Assembly (NCBI GenBank): GCA_963721105.1
Contig: CAVRHY010000021.1
Span: 62,001-126,000 of the forward strand
DNA from: Thermohalobaculum sp963721105
GTDB taxonomy: Bacteria > Pseudomonadota > Alphaproteobacteria > Rhodobacterales > Rhodobacteraceae
Direction of reading: 5' to 3'
DNA length: 64,000 nt
The number at the start of each line of letters is the position of its first letter. Positions within the stretch are counted from its first letter, which is position 1. Positions 57,183-64,000 of the stretch are shown piece by piece. The notes under the pieces were generated by a model. It searched no databases. It saw only the letters and a program-made list of their open reading frames with translations, and was not told the DNA's origin. The position numbers were made by a program, and so were the translations under genes.

Positions 57183-57530
57183 GGCCGGGTCGGACCGGAG
57201 CGGGACCCGTGCCGAAGAGGACATGGCCAATCAGGCAGCCGCTGCGGATCGCGATGGTCGTCGCGGTCATCTGGCTGGTCCTGATCGTCAGCGGCGCCGG
57301 ATTTCGTGTCGGCCAGGACGTCGTACCGCAGCCGGGAACGGCATGGTGACCTGGCGCCCGGCACGGGATGCCCGGGTGATCTGCCGCAATTTCACGGGGA
57401 TGGCTGTCGTGGCGATCGCCCAACCGCTTCCGCCGGGGGAGAGCCCGGATGGGCGGGATTGCCCGTGGTTCTCGAAGGGACGTGACCGCTGAGACCCGAG
57501 ACTCGGCGCGTCGCGCCGATCGTGCCGCCG
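57183..57530. other. Gene-free gap, with one possible tiny hydrophobic ORF
   Basis: Only a 31-codon plus-strand ORF at 57254-57349 (MVVAVIWLVLIVSGAG then a short tail) is notable. It has no ribosome-binding site and no homologue I recognise, so I do not call it a gene. Confidence 0.4.
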
Positions 57531-58298
57531 TCAGACGCCGGCGTACCAGTCGTAGAAGCCGACATCCTCCCAGAAGCCGCCCTGCCCGCCGGCTATGCCG
57601 GCGAGCGTGGCGACGGCCTCGACCCGCATGATGTACTTGGCGTGCTTGTAGCCGAGCTGGCGCTCGACGCGCAGGCGCAGGGGGGCGCCGTGGCCGACGG
57701 CGAGCGGCGCGCCGTTCATCTGGTAGGCGAGGATCGTCTGCGGGTGGAAGGCGTCGACCAGGTCGATGCTCTCGTAGTACGGGTTGCTGCCGAAGCTGTC
57801 GGCGCAGTGGAAGACGATGTAGCGCGCATCGGGCGTCAGCCGGGCGCTGTCGAGCAGCGCGCCCAGCGGCACGCCGGTCCACTGGCCGATCGCCGACCAG
57901 CCCTCGACGCAGTCGTGACGGGTGATCTGGGTGCGGGCCGGCATCGCGCGAAGTTCCGCCAGCGAATAGCCGCGCGGCACGGCAACCATCCCGCCGACGG
58001 CGAGCTGCCAGCCGGCGAAGCCTTCGTCCTGGTGGCGCCGGTAGTCCGGGTCGATCGGCTGGGTGTTGCCGTTCGTGCGGAACTCGGGCGACAGGTCCGC
58101 GGCGGTGTATTCCCGCGCCAGCGCGTTCGAGCCGATCAGCCGGTGGACGGCGTAGGACAGCCGCTCGCCCGAGCGCAACACGAGGTCGCGGAAGCTGGGC
58201 GCGCTGCCCAGCCGGTCGCAGCCGACGAGGAGCGCGGGCGCCGCGAGCCCCGCGAGCATCCGGCGGCGGGTGAGGAGATGGGCGGGAGGGCGGGACAT
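57531..58298 (-). CDS. Exported molybdopterin-dependent oxidoreductase (sulfite-oxidase fold, MsrP-like)
   Basis: A 255-residue protein. The N-terminus LTRRRMLAGLAAPALLVGC carries a twin-Arg-like motif, with a Cys at a possible lipobox. The Mo-binding Cys is in ITRHDCVEGWSAIGQW, and QMNGAPLAVGHGAPLRLRVE and GYKHAKYIMRVEAV are fold hallmarks. It is expected in the periplasm. The start overlaps the cytochrome b stop (TGATG), so the two act as a pair, with electrons passing through the cytochrome. Confidence 0.87.
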   Translation of the reverse strand: MSRPPAHLLTRRRMLAGLAAPALLVGCDRLGSAPSFRDLVLRSGERLSYAVHRLIGSNALAREYTAADLSPEFRTNGNTQPIDPDYRRHQDEGFAGWQLAVGGMVAVPRGYSLAELRAMPARTQITRHDCVEGWSAIGQWTGVPLGALLDSARLTPDARYIVFHCADSFGSNPYYESIDLVDAFHPQTILAYQMNGAPLAVGHGAPLRLRVERQLGYKHAKYIMRVEAVATLAGIAGGQGGFWEDVGFYDWYAGV

Positions 58299-59137
58299 CA
58301 GCGGCGCTCCCTCGGCAGGCGGAAGCGCCCGGTGATCATCGAGCGGACCTCGTTAACCGGGCCTGCGAGGACGACCATCAGCAGGTGGACGACCACGAAG
58401 AGGATGAGGAGCCCGGCAGCGATGAAGTGGATCGAGCGCGCCGACTGGCGGCCGCCGAACAGGTCGAGGAGCCAGGGCCAGCTCGCGTCCATCGACGGCG
58501 ACATGGCAAGGCCGGTCAGGACCATCGCCGGGATCAGCACGAGGACGACGCCGAGGTAGCTGGCCTTCTGCAGGATGTTGTAGGATAGCGCCTCGACGCC
58601 CTTCGGGAAGTTCAGCGTCGCGTGGTGCCGGATGTCGCGCCAGACGTGGCCGGGCCGCAACTCGCCGCGCGCCGGCGCCAGGTCGCGCCTCAAGTGGCCG
58701 TTGACGAGGCTCCACAGCAGGTAGGCCACGACGCCGACGGCGAAGACCCAGGCGAAGCTCAGGTGCCAGCGCCGCGCCAGCGCCAGGTTGTAGGTCGAGG
58801 GCAGCGTCGCCCATCCAGGGAACGCCTCGTCCTGAACGACGCCGTTGCCGTCGGTCCAGCGGCCGAGAAGCCCCGTGGTCCCGACGGTGGTCTCGCCGAC
58901 GCGGAGGTATCCCTCGTCGCCCTTGCTGCCGATCTGCAGCCAGGACGGGTCGGCGTTGGCGCCGTACTGGCCCCAGTAGAGCCGGGGATGCGCGTTGAAG
59001 ATCATCAGCCCGCTCATCAGCATGACGAGCATGGTGGCGGCGTTGATCCAGTGCCAGAGACGCGTCGAGAGGCGGTGGCGGCGGACGAGGTCGCCACCGC
59101 GGGGGCTGGCCGGCAGCGCCGATCCGTCCGTGATCAT
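58298..59137 (-). CDS. Membrane cytochrome b (cytochrome b561/Ni,Fe-hydrogenase type)
   Basis: A 279-residue membrane protein with four main TM helices. Candidate haem His residues are RLWHWINAATMLVMLMSGLM, ARRWHLSFAWVFAVGVVAYL and SARSIHFIAAGLLILFVVVH. It passes quinol electrons to, or from, the molybdopterin partner. Start ATG 59137 (MITDGSALPA) has AGGGGAA upstream; the longer upstream frame is less likely. Confidence 0.88.
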   Translation of the reverse strand: MITDGSALPASPRGGDLVRRHRLSTRLWHWINAATMLVMLMSGLMIFNAHPRLYWGQYGANADPSWLQIGSKGDEGYLRVGETTVGTTGLLGRWTDGNGVVQDEAFPGWATLPSTYNLALARRWHLSFAWVFAVGVVAYLLWSLVNGHLRRDLAPARGELRPGHVWRDIRHHATLNFPKGVEALSYNILQKASYLGVVLVLIPAMVLTGLAMSPSMDASWPWLLDLFGGRQSARSIHFIAAGLLILFVVVHLLMVVLAGPVNEVRSMITGRFRLPRERR

Positions 59138-59375
59138 GGCAGGTTCCCCTGTGTCGACACCCGGCCGCTTCACGGCCGGAGACCGAGACAAACCACGCGT
59201 CCCCGATCAACTCCCGCTGACACCCACACACGAAGGACCATACCACGCGGGCGGGTTTGTTGCCTCACGTTCGGTTGTTGGCACGAAGTTGTGTTTTCGA
59301 CTGGCGGGCAGCGCCGGAGAAGCGGGTTGCGCGGCGACCCGACCGCGCCGCCCCGCCGGGCGCGGACCGCCGCCG

Positions 59376-61019
<1,644 letters not shown>

Positions 61020-61124
61020 GCCTGAACCCCGTGGCTTGTTCTTGTGCGGGTGCCCACTGCGGCAGCCCGTATTTCGTTCCACGGGAGTCGACGCATACTA
61101 GAGTCTGCGATGCCCGTCCAGCGC

Positions 61125-61149
61125 GCGGCGGCAGCGCCGCGGGTTTTTT
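61125..61149 (+). terminator. Rho-independent-terminator-like hairpin with T6, plus strand
   Basis: GCGGCG and CGCCGC with a 4-nt loop are followed by GGGTTTTTT. It is a classic shape, but it reads rightward while all nearby genes read leftward, so it would end an antisense transcript or be accidental. Confidence 0.4.
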
Positions 61150-61157
61150 GCCCGGCC

Positions 61158-62189
61158 TCAGTCCGGCCGCGGCAGCAGGTCCTGCGGCAGCTCGGCGGGC
61201 CAGCCCATCACGGCCCATGTCCGCGCCATGTGCTCGGGCAGCGGCGCCGAGAAGGTCATCGGCCGGCCGGTCGAGGGATGCGGGAAGGACAGGCGCGCCG
61301 CGTGCAGGTGCAGCTTGCGGCTGAGCGCGCCGCCAAGGCCGGCGCCCCAGCCCTCGCCCTGGTTCTCCTGCCCGCGGCCGCCATACTTGCCGTCGCCGGC
61401 GATCGGGCAGCCCAGCGCCGCCATGTGGGCGCGGAGCTGGTGCGTCCGGCCGGTGACGGGCCGGAGCGCCACGGCGGCGAGGCGGCTCCCGGCCTGCTCG
61501 ATGACGCGATAGTCGGTGACGGCGCGCTTCGCGCCCTCGGTCGCCTTCACTTCGTCCGGGTGGATGGTGTGGACGCGCTCGTCCCCTGCCCCGCCCGCCT
61601 TCACCAGGCCGTAGCGGATCGTGCCGGCGACCGGGTCGGGCCGGCCGGCCACGGCGGCGACGTAGATCTTGTCGACCTCGCGTGTGCGGAAGAGCGCGCC
61701 TAGCTTCGACGCCGCGGCCCCCGTGCGCCCCAGCACCAGCAGGCCCGAAGTGTCCTTGTCGAGCCGGTGGATCAGTCGCGGGTCGTCCGGTCGGCCAAAT
61801 CGCAGCGCCGGTAGCAGCGCAACCAAGTGCGTGCGTTGCTTGGTGCCGCCCTGCACGGCCAGCCCGGCCGGCTTGTTCACGACGATGATGTCGTCGTCGC
61901 GGTAGAGCACCGCGTCCAAGAGCGCGCGCTCGGCCTCGGCGTTCGGCTGCGGCGCGGCGGTCGGCGGGGGCAGCGCCTCGGCCTCGGGCAGCGGCGGCAC
62001 GCGCACGACCTGGCCGGGAGCGACGCGGGTGGCCGCCTTGACGCGGCCGCCGTCGACCCGGATCTCGCCCTTGCGGCACATCTTCTCGATGCGACCCTGG
62101 CTGACATGCGGGAAGCGCTTTCGGAACCAGCGGTCCAGCCGCTGCTCGGGCTCGTCGCCGCCGATGGTCAGGTGGTCGACGCCGCTCAT
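61158..62189 (-). CDS. RluA-family rRNA pseudouridine synthase (RluC-like)
   Basis: A 343-residue enzyme: an N-terminal S4 domain (RLDRWFRKRFPHVSQGRIEK) and the RluA catalytic core with the Asp in RLIHRLDKDTSGLLVLG, then TIHPDEV and PVTGRTHQLRAHMAALGCP. It isomerises uridines in 23S rRNA; the S4 plus core layout and length match RluC. Its ATG overlaps the crcB stop by 4 bp. Confidence 0.93.
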   Translation of the reverse strand: MSGVDHLTIGGDEPEQRLDRWFRKRFPHVSQGRIEKMCRKGEIRVDGGRVKAATRVAPGQVVRVPPLPEAEALPPPTAAPQPNAEAERALLDAVLYRDDDIIVVNKPAGLAVQGGTKQRTHLVALLPALRFGRPDDPRLIHRLDKDTSGLLVLGRTGAAASKLGALFRTREVDKIYVAAVAGRPDPVAGTIRYGLVKAGGAGDERVHTIHPDEVKATEGAKRAVTDYRVIEQAGSRLAAVALRPVTGRTHQLRAHMAALGCPIAGDGKYGGRGQENQGEGWGAGLGGALSRKLHLHAARLSFPHPSTGRPMTFSAPLPEHMARTWAVMGWPAELPQDLLPRPD

Positions 62190-62566
62190 GCCAGAAGGGC
62201 CCGGGCGAGCTTGAAGCCGACATACAGCCCGAGAATCGAAAGCGCGACCGAGCCGACGACATAGCCGGCGGCGACGCCCAGCCGGCCGCGCTCGACCAGG
62301 AACAGCGCGTCGAGAGAGAAGGCCGAAAACGTCGTGTAGGCGCCCAGAAGGCCCGTCATCGCGAAAGGCGACCAGCGGCCCCAGCTGCCGGGGAACGCCT
62401 CCATCATCACCACGGCCAGCGCGCCCATGACGACGGAGCCGGTGACATTGACGAAGGCGGTGCCGAGGAAGCCCTCGCCGGCGACGCGGCCGACCCAGCC
62501 GGCGCCGAGATAGCGCAGCATCGCGCCCAGCGCGCCGCCGGCGGCGACCATCACCAGCTTCTCCAT
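62186..62566 (-). CDS. crcB: Fluoride ion transporter CrcB/Fluc
   Basis: A 126-residue four-TM protein with GGALGAMLRYLG, GTAFVNVTGS and the conserved GLLGAYTTFSAFSLD, the Fluc fluoride-channel signature. It exports fluoride as a dual-topology dimer. It is coupled on both sides: TGATG with rarA and ATGA with rluC. Good family length. Confidence 0.95.
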   Translation of the reverse strand: MEKLVMVAAGGALGAMLRYLGAGWVGRVAGEGFLGTAFVNVTGSVVMGALAVVMMEAFPGSWGRWSPFAMTGLLGAYTTFSAFSLDALFLVERGRLGVAAGYVVGSVALSILGLYVGFKLARALLA

Positions 62567-63883
62567 CAGCCCTGCCCCCGCTTGCGCCTGAGTGCCGCGA
62601 AATGCTCCAGCCGTTCCGCCAGCGTGCGCTCGTAGCCGCGCGGGGCGGGGCTGTAGAAGCGCTCCCGCTCCATGCCGTCCGGGAAGTAGTGCTGGCCCGA
62701 GAACGCCTCGTCGGCGTCGTGGTCGTATTCGTAGCCGGCGCCGTAGCCCTCGGACTGCATCAGCTTGGTCGGCGCGTTCAGGATGTGCTTGGGCGGCGGC
62801 AGCGAGCCGCTTTCGCGCGCCGCGCGCCGGGCGGCGCCCAGCGCCTTGTAGGCGGCGTTCGATTTCGGCGCGAGCGCCAGGTAGAGCACGGCCTGCGCGA
62901 GCGCCAGCTCGCCCTCGGGGCTGCCGAGGCGCTCGTAGGTCTGCCAGGCCGAGAGGCAGAGCGTGACGGCCTGCGGGTCGGCCAGGCCGATGTCCTCGAC
63001 GGCCATGCGGGTGATGCGGCGGGCCAGGTAGCGCGGGTCCTCGCCGGCTTCCAGCATCCGGGCCAGCCAGTAGAGCGAGGCGTCCGGGTCCGAGCCGCGC
63101 ACCGCCTTGTGCAGCGCCGAGATCAGGTTGTAGTGCCCGTCGCCGGTCTTGTCGTAGACGGGCGCGCGGCGGGTCAGGCGTTTCGCGAGGTCGGCCGGGC
63201 CGAACGGGCCGGTGCCGAGGTGGAGCGCCTGCTCGGCCAGGTTCAAGAGCGTGCGGCCATCGCCGTCGGCCATCTCGAGCAGCGCGGCGCGGCCCTCCGG
63301 GGTCAGCGGCAGCGGGCCCTCGGCGGCCTCGGCGCGGTCCAGTATCCTTTCCAGGTCCGGGGTTTCCAGCCGGCGCAGAACCAGCACCTGGGCGCGGCTG
63401 AGCAGCGCGGCGTTCAGCTCGAAGGACGGGTTCTCGGTCGTGGCGCCCACCAGCACGACACGGCCGGTCTCCATGTGCGGCAGGAAGCCGTCCTGCTGCG
63501 CCTTGTTGAAGCGGTGGATCTCGTCGACGAACAGGAGCGTGCCCCGGCCGTTGGCGTGGCGCATCCGCGCCGCCTCGAAGATGCGCTTGAGGTCGGCGAC
63601 GCCGGTGAAGATCGCGCTGATCTGCTCGAAGGCGAGGTTGGTCGCGTCGGCCAGCAGGCGGGCGATGGTCGTCTTGCCGACGCCGGGCGGGCCCCAGAGG
63701 ATCATCGAGCTCAGCTCGCCGGCGGCGACCATGCCGCCGATCGGCCCCTCGGGGCCGAGCAAGTGGTCCTGTCCGACGACCTCGTCCAGCCGGGCCGGGC
63801 GCAGGCGGTCGGCCAGCGGGCGAGGCCCGCGGCGGCCGGCCGCCCTGCCTGAAGTCAGCGGCAGCGTCGAACAGGTCGGCCAC
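62566..63883 (-). pseudogene. rarA: Replication-associated recombination protein RarA (MgsA), one frameshift
   Basis: A clamp-loader-like AAA+ ATPase of about 438 residues: Walker A LWGPPGVGKTTIA, Walker B LLFVDEIHRFNKAQQDGFLP, sensor LVGATTENPSFELN, and the C-terminal DIGLADPQ and PPPKHILNAPTKLM regions. An extra base in a CCC run (about 63818-63820) breaks the frame between DFRQGGRPPRAS and LADRLRPARLDEVVGQDH. Since rarA is nearly universal, this break is a strong hint of sequencing error. GTG 63883 starts 2 bp after the protease stop. Confidence 0.9.
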
Positions 63884-63885
63884 GC

Positions 63886-64000
63886 TCAGCCCTGCGGCCG
63901 GTGGTAGCCGGAGCGCGCGGCGGCGACGACACGGGCGACGACGTTCGCCGGGACGGCGAAGCCGATGCCGATATTGGCGCCCGTCCGGCTGAGGATCGCC
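63886..64000 (-). CDS. C-terminal end of a Deg/HtrA-type trypsin-like protease domain, partial
   Basis: Reading leftward from the window edge: AILSRTGANIGIGFAVPANV, then ARVVAAARSGYHRPQG and a TGA at 63886-63888. NIGIGFA(V/I)P is the end of the protease domain of DegP/DegQ-like enzymes. In the family a PDZ domain follows; here the frame stops at once, so it is either a PDZ-less member or another frameshift. The 5' end is outside the window. Confidence 0.75.
   Translation of the reverse strand, partial: AILSRTGANIGIGFAVPANVVARVVAAARSGYHRPQG

Noticed and set aside
57254..57349. Tiny hydrophobic peptide gene
   Set aside because: No ribosome-binding site or recognisable homologue, and it is only 31 codons in a short gap.

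Overview
This 64 kb window is high-GC bacterial chromosome, most likely from an alphaproteobacterium. The supporting signs are the dense ABC and TRAP uptake systems, GntR, LysR and GcvA-like regulators, a VPLPA-CTERM protein, a tRNA-Thr gene without an encoded CCA, and IS5/IS3-type insertion sequences. I cannot assign a genus.

Layout. 1-5.3 kb: end of a type III polyketide synthase, an HPF/cold-shock fusion protein, an amidase, a frameshifted low-GC membrane protein and a luciferase-like monooxygenase. 5.5-15.8 kb: an ectoine-utilisation-like region, with ehuB, an M24 hydrolase and a nitrilase on the minus strand, and gntR, a tiny Arg/Gly ORF, ehuCDA and eutBC on the plus strand. The nitrilase is cut in two by an IS block (5689-7775). 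15.9-23 kb: SDR, two tandem PDC-lactonase-like amidohydrolases, palindromic repeats, a DctPQM TRAP transporter and a D-glutamate-cyclase/hydro-lyase-family gene. 23-32.3 kb: a seven-gene minus-strand operon (DadA-like oxidase, PotDABC-like transporter, GMC oxidoreductase, enolase-superfamily enzyme) with a divergent LysR gene. 32.5-37.2 kb: zinc peptidase, remnants of a LuxR regulator and a tyrosine integrase, hydroxyacid dehydrogenase, tRNA-Thr and small membrane proteins. 37.3-44.9 kb: cytochrome c with an in-frame stop, acyl-CoA dehydrogenase, two acyl-CoA ligase types, GcvA-like regulator and cupin. 45-48.4 kb: VPLPA-CTERM protein and an IS5 element carrying a nested IS3 element. 48.7-51.1 kb: degenerate SDR, MORN protein and HdeA-like protein. 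51.4-56.3 kb: a branched-chain amino-acid-type ABC operon with an IS427-like element exactly at the stop codon of its last gene. 57.5-64 kb: molybdopterin oxidoreductase/cytochrome b pair, pyrG, rluC-like, crcB, rarA and the end of a Deg-type protease.

The window is dominated by catabolic uptake-plus-enzyme modules for amino-acid-like solutes, carboxylates and polyamine-like compounds. Sixteen genes, including the conserved rarA, are each split by one to three single-base indels, many of them one extra base in a short run. That pattern looks more like consensus error than wholesale gene decay, and it affects most functional conclusions here. I did not find a convincing wholly new system. The least conventional pieces are the ectoine-like cluster with a nitrilase where a deacetylase is expected, the Arg/Gly repeat ORF that bridges gntR and ehuC, and the layered IS structures.
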